From: Ruminococcaceae bacterium UBA3215
GTDB taxonomy: Bacteria > Bacillota > Clostridia > Oscillospirales > Ruminococcaceae
Direction of reading: 5' to 3'
Length of the DNA: 64,000 bases
Assembly (NCBI GenBank): GCA_002363155.1
Contig: DEWH01000019.1
Span: 62,001 to 126,000, forward strand
A model generated the notes under the pieces. The model did not search any database and was not told the DNA's origin. It was given only the letters and a program-made list of their open reading frames with translations. Numbering within the stretch: position 1 is the first letter of the stretch; the number at the start of each line of letters is the position of its first letter. This document shows, one piece after another, positions 57,867 to 64,000 of this stretch. The translations under genes and the position numbers were made by a program.

Positions 57867-57895
57867 TGTTAAAAACTTGGAAAATGTGGTATAAT
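57867..57895 (+). promoter_or_regulatory. Possible sigma-A promoter of the carD gene
   Basis: A clear TATAAT at 57890-57895; the -35 (TGTTAA) is weak. Leader about 45 bases, SD GGGAGG. Confidence 0.5.
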
Positions 57896-57944
57896 AAATA
57901 AAAGATATTGTACCGTATTATGCTTTGAAAGGGAGGCGTGTGAA

Positions 57945-58469
57945 ATGGATACGGCAGATTTTAATGTAAATGAGTACGTTTTTTACAAAGGTGTAGGCGT
58001 CTGCCGCATCGAAGCCGTCGAGAACAAGACTTTCGACGGCGAAAGATATGAGGACTACCTGAAGCTCGTTCCTTTCGGCTCGGCAGGTTCGTCGTCCTAC
58101 TTTATCCCGGTGGGAGCTGCAAATTCAAGACTTCGCAAGCCTATGACAGAAGATGAAGTGAATGACGCAATAGACCGCTCCGTCTCGGGAGAGATACAGC
58201 TCACACCTAACAACAAGGAGCGCAGGAACGCAATAGATACCATATTAAAGGGCGGCGACTGCACTCAGATACTCTCGCTCATAAAGACCATATACCTGCA
58301 TACCCGGTCATGCAGGGACAACGGCAAGAAGGTTCTCGTCTCGGACGAAAACGCTCTGCGTGCGGCAGAGAATATGATATATCCGGAATTCTCTTTCGTG
58401 CTCGGCATAGCCGAGAATGAAGTGGCAGATTACATCGGTCAAAGGCTCGGAAGTCCGGCAAATGCTTAA
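57945..58469 (+). CDS. CarD-family RNA polymerase-binding regulator
   Basis: 174 residues. The first about 65 residues are a CarD/TRCF RNA-polymerase-interacting Tudor-like domain: DFNVNEYVFYKGVGVCRIEAVENKTFDGERYEDYLKLVPFG. A helical C-terminal domain (about 80-170) corresponds to the promoter-DNA-contacting part of CarD. Such proteins stabilise open promoter complexes, often at rRNA and stress genes. It is monocistronic with a strong SD (GGGAGG) and a strong terminator, and lies between the CofE-like gene and the potassium uptake genes. Confidence 0.92.
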   Translation: MDTADFNVNEYVFYKGVGVCRIEAVENKTFDGERYEDYLKLVPFGSAGSSSYFIPVGAANSRLRKPMTEDEVNDAIDRSVSGEIQLTPNNKERRNAIDTILKGGDCTQILSLIKTIYLHTRSCRDNGKKVLVSDENALRAAENMIYPEFSFVLGIAENEVADYIGQRLGSPANA

Positions 58470-58493
58470 AACCGGAATGAAATGAAAAAATAT

Positions 58494-58529
58494 CCGCGGA
58501 AACGGTTACATACTGTTTCCGCGGTTTTT
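58494..58529 (+). terminator. Terminator of carD
   Basis: CCGCGGAAAC pairs with GTTTCCGCGG, then TTTTTATTT: a textbook intrinsic terminator. Confidence 0.92.
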
Positions 58530-58534
58530 ATTTC

Positions 58535-58563
58535 TTGACATTTTGCACGAAAAAGAGTATAGT
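58535..58563 (+). promoter_or_regulatory. Sigma-A promoter of trkA-trkH
   Basis: TTGACA, 17 bases, TATAGT, starting five bases after the carD terminator. Leader about 30 bases. Confidence 0.8.
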
Positions 58564-58598
58564 ATAAAGTAAGAATATAATTATCCTGGAGCGAATGT

Positions 58599-59954
58599 AT
58601 GAATATAATCATTGTCGGCTGCGGCAAGGTAGGTCAGACCCTTGCCGAACAGCTTAATGAGGAAGGTAACAACATTACCGTTATAGATATGCTTCCCGCA
58701 AAAGTGAACGAGACTGCCGCAAGATACGACGTACTCGGAGTTGTCGGCAACGGCGCAACACATCTCACCCAGCAGGAAGCAGGCATAAAAAGCGCAGATC
58801 TTCTTATTGCGGTCACCGGCTCGGACGAACTGAACCTGCTGTGCTGCCTTATTGCGAAGAAAGCCGGTAACTGTCACACAATAGCGAGAGTAAGAAGCCC
58901 CCAGTACAGCAGCGAAGCGCCGTACCTCAAAGAGGAACTCGGTCTTGCAATGGTCATAAATCCGGAGCAGGCTGCCGCACAGGAGATCGCAAGAGTCCTG
59001 CGATTCCCGTCGGCTCTGAAAATAGACACCTTTGCAAAGGGCAGGGTAGAGCTGCTCAAGTTCCAGCTCCCCGAGTCCAGCCCGCTTGAGGGACTCGCGG
59101 TAAAGGAGATATCCACGAAGCTGCACTGCGACGTACTGGTATGCACAGTAGAGCGCGGGGATTCCGCCTACATAGCAAACGGTGAATTCCGATTCATGGA
59201 AAAGGACGTTATCTCGATGATCGCTTCGCCGAAGAACGCAAATGCTTTCTTCAAGCAGATAAAATACAAAACAAACTCGGTCAAGGACGTTATGATAGTC
59301 GGCGGCGGGAATATCACCCACTATCTCTGCGAGATACTGAACCGCTCCGGCATAGATATGAAAGTCATCGAAATGGACCGTGAGCGCTGCGAGGAGCTTG
59401 CGGAGGAGCTGGAGCACGTCAAGGTGATAAACGGCGACGCTGTGGATCAGCAGGTCCTCTATGAAGAGGGGATCGAGAATACCGGCGGTTTTGTGGCGCT
59501 CACCAACCTTGACGAGGAGAATATACTGCTGTCGCTTTTCGCTAAATCCGTCAGCAAATGCAAGCTTATCACAAAGGTGAACCGTATCGACTTTGACGAT
59601 GTTATCCGTCACCTTGAGATAGGCACGGTGATCTATCCGAAGAACATCACCGCGGAGAGCATAATCCGCTATGTCCGCGCAATGAAGAACACCATAGGAA
59701 GCAATGTCGAGACTCTTTACAGCATCATCAAGGGCAAGGTAGATGCCGCGGAATTCATTATAAAAGACAAGTCTCCCGTGATCGGCAAGCCGCTTATGGA
59801 AATGAAGCTTAAGCCGAATGTGCTGGTGGCATCTATACTCCGCGACAGGAAAGTCATAATACCTCGCGGCGGCGATACTATCGAAGTCGGAGATTCGGTA
59901 ATAATCGTATCGAACTTCGCGCTGCACGATATCGCGGATATCCTTGAAAAATAA
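58599..59954 (+). CDS. trkA: Trk potassium uptake regulator TrkA
   Basis: 451-residue cytoplasmic gating subunit of the Trk/Ktr system, with two tandem RCK halves. Each half has an NAD-binding Rossmann motif (NIIIVGCGKVGQTLAEQL at residue 2; VMIVGGGNITHYLCEILNR near 230) followed by a small TrkA-C ligand domain (about 135-215 and 365-450). In the first motif GCGKVG fits the dinucleotide consensus; in the second GGGNIT is a slight variant. The SD is CTGGAG. trkH starts 18 bases downstream, so both are made together. The small domains of relatives bind cyclic di-AMP or nucleotides; that is not tested here. Confidence 0.95.
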   Translation: MNIIIVGCGKVGQTLAEQLNEEGNNITVIDMLPAKVNETAARYDVLGVVGNGATHLTQQEAGIKSADLLIAVTGSDELNLLCCLIAKKAGNCHTIARVRSPQYSSEAPYLKEELGLAMVINPEQAAAQEIARVLRFPSALKIDTFAKGRVELLKFQLPESSPLEGLAVKEISTKLHCDVLVCTVERGDSAYIANGEFRFMEKDVISMIASPKNANAFFKQIKYKTNSVKDVMIVGGGNITHYLCEILNRSGIDMKVIEMDRERCEELAEELEHVKVINGDAVDQQVLYEEGIENTGGFVALTNLDEENILLSLFAKSVSKCKLITKVNRIDFDDVIRHLEIGTVIYPKNITAESIIRYVRAMKNTIGSNVETLYSIIKGKVDAAEFIIKDKSPVIGKPLMEMKLKPNVLVASILRDRKVIIPRGGDTIEVGDSVIIVSNFALHDIADILEK

Positions 59955-59971
59955 CCAACGGAGCTTTACAG

Positions 59972-61405
59972 ATGAATTATAAGATGATCTCGAATATCCT
60001 CGGCTGGCTGCTGATATTTGAGAGTATGTTTCTGGCGGTGCCGATGCTTACGGCAGTGGTATATTGGGAGAGCACATTCTGGGCATTCCTCGGAACTGCC
60101 GCGTTCTGTCTTGCAGCCGGAGTGCTCATAACGCGTAAAAAGCCGGCTAATACCACGCTTTATTCAAGAGAAGGCTTTATAATAGTAGCGCTGAGCTGGA
60201 TAATCCTTTCGCTTTTCGGTGCATTGCCGTTTATACTGACGGGGGTGATTCCGTCATTCGTTGACGCGCTTTTTGAAGCGGTATCCGGCTTTTCAACCAC
60301 CGGTTCGACTATAATGAACGACGTTGAGAGCGCACCCCGCTCCATACTTATGTGGAGAAGCTTCACCCACTGGGTAGGCGGTATGGGAGTTCTGGTCTTT
60401 ATAATGGCATTTATCCCGCTTTCCGGCGGACAGAATATGCACATAATGAAGGCGGAGAGCCCGGGTCCTTCTGTCGGCAAGCTCGTTCCTCACGTCAAGA
60501 CGACGGCGATGCTGCTTTACACGATCTATCTCGTGATGACGCTTGCGGAGTTCGTTACGCTGCTGATAGCGGGCATGGACGCGTTTGAGGCGCTTAATAC
60601 GGCATTCGCCACAGCCGGCACCGGCGGTATGGGTGTCCGCAATACGAGCATGGGTGAGTACGCACCTCACATTCAGATCATAGTAACAGTGTTCATGGCG
60701 CTGTTTGCGATAAACTTCAATACATACTTCTTCCTTATCCACGCGAAATTCCGTGAGGCGTTCACGACCGAGGTGCTGGTATTTCTCGGCATCTTTGCCG
60801 CATCATCGGCGGTCATCGCGCTCAACATCAACAGCATATACATGGATATGGGAACGTCCGTGCGCCATTCCGCATTCACGGTGGCGGCGATAATGTCAAC
60901 CACCGGTTTCAGCACCGAGGACTTCAACCTGTGGCCGGAGCTTTCGAGATCGCTGATAGTGATGCTGATGTTTGTGGGCGGCTGTGCGGGAAGCACCAGC
61001 GGCGGCATCAAGATATCCCGTATTCTGATACTTTTCAAGAGCATGGGCAAGGAGCTTGAAGTTCTTATCCACCCGAAGCAGGTCAAGAAGATAAAGATCG
61101 ACGGTCACCCGATAGAGCACGAGGTAGTGCGCTCGGTAAACGTGTATATGGTAGGGTATGTGCTTGTGTTCGCGGTGTCAATGGTGGTGCTGTCATTTGA
61201 CAATATGGATCTTATCACGAACTTCACTGCTGTCGCGTCTGCGATAAATAACGTAGGTCCCGGACTTGATCTTGTGGGACCGGCATCGAATTTCAGTGTT
61301 TTCTCCGATCCGGTAAAGCTTGTTCTTATTTTTGATATGCTCACCGGACGACTGGAGCTGTTCCCGATACTGCTCCTATTCTCGCCGGCGACATGGAAGA
61401 AATGA
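59972..61405 (+). CDS. trkH: Trk potassium transporter membrane subunit TrkH
   Basis: 477 residues, ten or more hydrophobic segments forming four pore repeats. Selectivity-filter-like segments are seen at FSTTGSTIMND near residue 107, ATAGTGGMGVRN near 212, MSTTGFSTEDFN near 308 and NNVGPGLDLVGP near 428. It carries potassium (or sodium-coupled potassium) inward under control of TrkA. SD CGGAGC precedes the ATG by eight bases. It is shorter at the C terminus than E. coli TrkH (483), close to the usual length. Confidence 0.95.
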   Translation: MNYKMISNILGWLLIFESMFLAVPMLTAVVYWESTFWAFLGTAAFCLAAGVLITRKKPANTTLYSREGFIIVALSWIILSLFGALPFILTGVIPSFVDALFEAVSGFSTTGSTIMNDVESAPRSILMWRSFTHWVGGMGVLVFIMAFIPLSGGQNMHIMKAESPGPSVGKLVPHVKTTAMLLYTIYLVMTLAEFVTLLIAGMDAFEALNTAFATAGTGGMGVRNTSMGEYAPHIQIIVTVFMALFAINFNTYFFLIHAKFREAFTTEVLVFLGIFAASSAVIALNINSIYMDMGTSVRHSAFTVAAIMSTTGFSTEDFNLWPELSRSLIVMLMFVGGCAGSTSGGIKISRILILFKSMGKELEVLIHPKQVKKIKIDGHPIEHEVVRSVNVYMVGYVLVFAVSMVVLSFDNMDLITNFTAVASAINNVGPGLDLVGPASNFSVFSDPVKLVLIFDMLTGRLELFPILLLFSPATWKK

Positions 61406-61505
61406 CGCATTGCACGAGTTGGTTCTTTTTCTGGTGTGACAAACCGGGATATAATTTGTTTACTGAACAGATACTTTTTAACCTGTATAATGGAGCTTAT
61501 ATTCG

Positions 61506-62588
61506 ATGAAAAAAACAAAATCAAAAAAGATAGCTGCAATTATAGTTATTTTGAGCGTTATCTTATTATTGCTCATAGGCTGGTGGGCGTTTTGTGTGAT
61601 GATGTATAATGAGAATTTTAATGTCCGCGGTGACAGCTACGGACCGCAGATGCTCAGAACAGAGGATTTCGATGCGCTAGAGTGCAGGGAATATTCCTTT
61701 TCCTCTGATAAAGGACAGAAATTGGCAGGGTATCTTTACAGTGTAGGCAGCGATCAGCACGGCATCGCAGTCATCGCTCATGGATTTGGCGAAGGACATA
61801 ATTCCTATATGGACGCTGCAAATTATTTTGCGGCGAACGGGTACTATGTGTTCGCCTATGATGCTACCGGTTGTGACAAAAGTGAAGGTGAGGGCGTAGG
61901 CGGTGTTCCGCAGGGTGTGATAGATCTTGACCATGCGATCTCCTTTATCGAAGGCAATAATGATATACCTGAGCTTCCGATCGTGCTGTTCGGTCATAGC
62001 TGGGGCGGATATTGTGTATGCAGTGTCCTGAACTACCACCCCGAGGTCAAGGCTGTGATCGAGTGTTCGGGCTTTAACAGTTCGTCTGATATGTTTGAAT
62101 CAGGCGGTAAGTCTCAGGCAGGTGATGTGATCTATGCCATGACACCGTTTATCAGGCTCCACGAGCTTTTAAAGTATGGAAAATATGCTTCAAGCACCGC
62201 GATGGACGGCTTTGAGAACACAGATGCGTCCATACTGGTTTTACATAGCGCAGATGATAATGTGATCGGTATTGAATATGGATACGATAAGTATTATCAG
62301 AAATACAAGGACGATCCGCGTTTTACTTTCATCAGATTTGAGGACAGGGGTCATAATGAAGTATTCAACGATCCTGATAACACCTATAAAGATGAATTTA
62401 ATGCCGGATTTGGCAAATGGCTCGAAACACTTGATTATGATTACAAAGCTGAAGAGAATAAGGAGAGGTTTAAGACAGATAAGGCTGAGTATATAACTGA
62501 AAATCTCGATCACGCAAAGTGGAGTACACGATTGGATGAAGAATTGTTCGCAAAGTTTTTAGATTTTTATAATACAGCTGTAAAATGA
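61506..62588 (+). CDS. Membrane-anchored alpha/beta hydrolase
   Basis: 360 residues. A basic start (KKTKSKKIAA) and one hydrophobic segment at about 10-32 point to an N-terminal anchor with the enzyme outside the membrane. The alpha/beta-hydrolase core has VIAHGFGEGHNSYMDAA (oxyanion region) near 97, nucleophile elbow GHSWGGY near 163, an Asp in LVLHSADDNVIG near 245, and the His in EDRGHNEVF near 278. A helical extension of about 70 residues closes the protein. The substrate is unknown; an esterase or peptidase-like role is possible. It has a weak SD (GGAGC, 13 bases away). Confidence 0.88.
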   Translation: MKKTKSKKIAAIIVILSVILLLLIGWWAFCVMMYNENFNVRGDSYGPQMLRTEDFDALECREYSFSSDKGQKLAGYLYSVGSDQHGIAVIAHGFGEGHNSYMDAANYFAANGYYVFAYDATGCDKSEGEGVGGVPQGVIDLDHAISFIEGNNDIPELPIVLFGHSWGGYCVCSVLNYHPEVKAVIECSGFNSSSDMFESGGKSQAGDVIYAMTPFIRLHELLKYGKYASSTAMDGFENTDASILVLHSADDNVIGIEYGYDKYYQKYKDDPRFTFIRFEDRGHNEVFNDPDNTYKDEFNAGFGKWLETLDYDYKAEENKERFKTDKAEYITENLDHAKWSTRLDEELFAKFLDFYNTAVK

Positions 62589-62647
62589 TGCTTAACAGGC
62601 AAAAATGCGCATCATAACAGAATGTGACTGCCCGGATAACTTACGGG

Positions 62648-62721
62648 GCGCTTACGCGCTGTCTTTGCAGACGGCACAAGGGCTGCGCGCCCTTGACCTG
62701 CGGCAGCGTGACGCTGCACCC
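62648..62721 (+). repeat. Four-hairpin element, copy 2 (after the hydrolase gene)
   Basis: GCGC-TTAC-GCGC (62648), GTCT-TTGC-AGAC, CAAGGGC-TGCGC-GCCCTTG, GCAGCG-TGA-CGCTGC, TGCACCC. Bases 62655-62721 are identical to 45051-45117. Confidence 0.8.
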
Positions 62722-62770
62722 GTCCGTGGAAGAATGTTGATTCGGGGTGTTCCCGCTTTTACGAAAATGC

Positions 62771-62799
62771 TTGCAAAATACAGGAAAGTGTGATATGAT
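62771..62799 (+). promoter_or_regulatory. Sigma-A promoter of the alpha-xylosidase gene
   Basis: TTGCAA, 17 bases, TATGAT; the predicted start near 62806 is directly before the operator. Confidence 0.75.
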
Positions 62800-62810
62800 A
62801 GATATATCGC

Positions 62811-62822
62811 GTAAACGTTTAC
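62811..62822 (+). promoter_or_regulatory. LacI/CcpA-type operator of the alpha-xylosidase gene
   Basis: GTAAACGTTTAC, a perfect 12-base palindrome with the central CG of LacI-family operators, at about +5 to +16 from the predicted start, in position to block transcription. It differs from the cre-like sites at 48897 and 49136 (GTAAACGATT core) by being fully symmetric, which favours a dedicated LacI repressor. Confidence 0.75.
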
Positions 62823-62860
62823 AGATACGCAAATTTGGATATCGAAAGGAAACATAAACT

Positions 62861-64000
62861 ATGAAATTCTCTGACGGCTTCTGGCTCAACAAACCCGGCT
62901 ACAACGTAAACTTCGCAACCCAGGCATATGAGATCTCCGCTGACGAAAAGTCCGTGACCGTATTCGCTACCGCATCGTGGATTCAGAACAGAGGGATGAC
63001 TCTCGGCGGTCCCTGCCTTGAGATCACGTTCACTTCCACTCTCGAAAATTCGATCAAGGTCACTGTTGACCACTACAAGGGACAGGAAAGAAAAGGCCCC
63101 TCATTCGAGCTTTACGAAAATGCGGATTTCAAGCCCACAGTAAATAAGCTCGATAACGGCGGCTATGAGCTTATCTCCGGCAAGACCAAGGTAGTTATCG
63201 GCGCCGAGAAAGCCGCGTGGGACATAAAATACTACTACGGCGACAGACTCCTCACAAAGCAGGGCTGGCGCACCACAAGCTATATAGAAGAATCCGTCCA
63301 GCGCACAGAAGCCCGTATGCTCGCAAAGAAAGGCGAGAACTTCTACGCTGACAGCGAGACCGATGACAACGCATATATGCGCGATATGTTCAATATCGCG
63401 GTAGGCGAGAACATTTACGGCTTCGGCGAGAAGTTCACCACTTTCGTCAAGAACGGTCAGACTGTTGAAGTCTGGAACAACGACGGCGGTACCTGCACCG
63501 AGCAGTCCTACAAATCCATACCGTTCTATGTATCGTCGAAAGGCTACGGCTGCTTCGTCAACCACCCGGAAAAGGTGATGTTCGAGGTAGCGAGCGAGAC
63601 GGTATCAAAGGTCGCGTTTGCAGTACAGGGTCAGCATCTCGAATACTTCGTTTTCGGCGGTGATACCATTGCCGATGTCATAAGCGTTTATACAGATCTT
63701 ACAGGAAAGCCCGCACTCCCGCCCGCATTCACATTCGGTCTCTGGCTCACGACATCATTCACCACCGACTATGACGAAAAGACCTGCTCTTTCTTCATAG
63801 ACGAAATGGAGCGCAGAGATATCCCGCTTGAAGTGTTCCACTTCGACTGCTTCTGGATGAAGGAATACAGCTGGTGCGACTTTACATGGGATAAGAATAT
63901 GTTCTCGGATCCTGCGGCAATGCTCGCAAGACTCAAGAAAAAGAACATCGAGATCTGCGTATGGATAAACCCCTACATCTCCCAGCGTTCCGCTATGTTT
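62861..64000 (+). CDS. Alpha-xylosidase, GH31 family (YicI-like), N-terminal part
   Basis: The gene runs past the window end; 380 residues are visible. GH31 features: an N-terminal beta-sandwich (1-250) with FNIAVGENIYGFGEKFTTFVKNGQTVEVWNNDGGT near 185 and PFYVSSKGYGCFVNHPEKVMFE near 225, then the start of the barrel with PPAFTFGLWLTTSFTTDYDE near 287 and EVFHFDCFWMKEYSWCDFTWDKNMF near 324. The CFWMKE segment, with Lys-Glu, is typical of the alpha-xylosidase YicI, not of alpha-glucosidases. There is no signal peptide, so it acts on imported xyloglucan or isoprimeverose pieces. SD GAAAGGA and a LacI-type operator precede it. The catalytic Asp lies outside the window. Confidence 0.93.
   Translation, partial: MKFSDGFWLNKPGYNVNFATQAYEISADEKSVTVFATASWIQNRGMTLGGPCLEITFTSTLENSIKVTVDHYKGQERKGPSFELYENADFKPTVNKLDNGGYELISGKTKVVIGAEKAAWDIKYYYGDRLLTKQGWRTTSYIEESVQRTEARMLAKKGENFYADSETDDNAYMRDMFNIAVGENIYGFGEKFTTFVKNGQTVEVWNNDGGTCTEQSYKSIPFYVSSKGYGCFVNHPEKVMFEVASETVSKVAFAVQGQHLEYFVFGGDTIADVISVYTDLTGKPALPPAFTFGLWLTTSFTTDYDEKTCSFFIDEMERRDIPLEVFHFDCFWMKEYSWCDFTWDKNMFSDPAAMLARLKKKNIEICVWINPYISQRSAMF

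Noticed and set aside
58581..59927. 448-codon minus-strand frame opposite trkA
   Set aside because: Rich in Tyr, Cys and His, as typical of antisense frames in this genome; trkA on the other strand has clear Rossmann motifs.

Overview
The window looks like chromosomal DNA of an anaerobic Bacillota, most likely a gut Clostridia of the Ruminococcus/Oscillospiraceae type. This is inferred from gene content, not from a marker gene: type III glutamine synthetase, a domain-split archaeal-style glutamate synthase, CarD, STAS/SpoIIE-type signalling, intracellular GH2/GH42/GH31 glycosidases, canonical sigma-A promoters with 17-base spacers, and AGGAGG-like ribosome binding sites. No rRNA, tRNA, CRISPR array, phage or transposase gene was seen.

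Layout. 0-2 kb: end of a sulfate-activation operon (cysD end, cysN). 2.2-7.7 kb (minus): nitrogen assimilation, with glnN (GS-III), purF and an ammonium transporter fused to a PII protein. glnN and amt share a look-alike leader hairpin. 8.0-13.3 kb (plus): glutamate synthase encoded as separate amidotransferase, FMN/Fe-S synthase and GXGXG subunits, with a polyferredoxin and an FAD/NAD(P) reductase between them. 13.8-15.4 kb: pyrG, with its 3' end partly duplicated next to a small opposite-strand gene. 15.9 kb: an orphan type IV pilin-like gene. 17.1-21.1 kb: MATE transporter with an ATPase-like tail, HAD phosphatase and FGGY sugar kinase. 21.5-24.8 kb: PP2C (SpoIIE-type) phosphatase, GT1 glycosyltransferase and a STAS protein, a likely partner-switch module. 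24.9-31.1 kb: wall-anchored 5'-nucleotidase, a chemoreceptor and CstA. 31.4-35.9 kb: patatin lipase, lipid kinase, zinc-ribbon and DnaJ membrane proteins, BAX-inhibitor-like protein. 36.2-48.7 kb (minus): two beta-galactosidases, DUF815 ATPase, a LacI-sensor/GGDEF diguanylate cyclase, dCMP deaminase and a sugar ABC transporter. 49.4-56.6 kb: purine operon (purE, purC, a PurF-like protein without the catalytic Cys, purM, purN, PurO-type cyclohydrolase, stand-alone AICAR transformylase, YjbR-like protein) behind a structured leader that ends in an intrinsic terminator. 56.9-62.6 kb: CofE-like ligase, CarD, TrkA/TrkH potassium uptake, alpha/beta hydrolase. 62.9 kb to the end: GH31 alpha-xylosidase behind a perfect LacI-type operator.

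How they work together. Ammonium enters through Amt, GS-III makes glutamine, and the split glutamate synthase converts it to glutamate. Glutamine also feeds PurF and PyrG, so nucleotide and nitrogen genes sit together. Sugar import (ABC transporter, no ATPase gene here), beta-galactosidases and alpha-xylosidase form an oligosaccharide-use theme with cre/LacI-like operators.

The most unusual content is non-coding. There are at least four families of short structured dispersed repeats: a five-copy element of exactly four heptamers plus a covarying hairpin, placed just after stop codons in four of five cases; a three-copy four-hairpin element with a 67-base perfect match between two copies; a roughly 110-base element with two long copies and one short copy; and a nested-hairpin element. 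There is also the shared amt/glnN leader hairpin and the purE attenuator.
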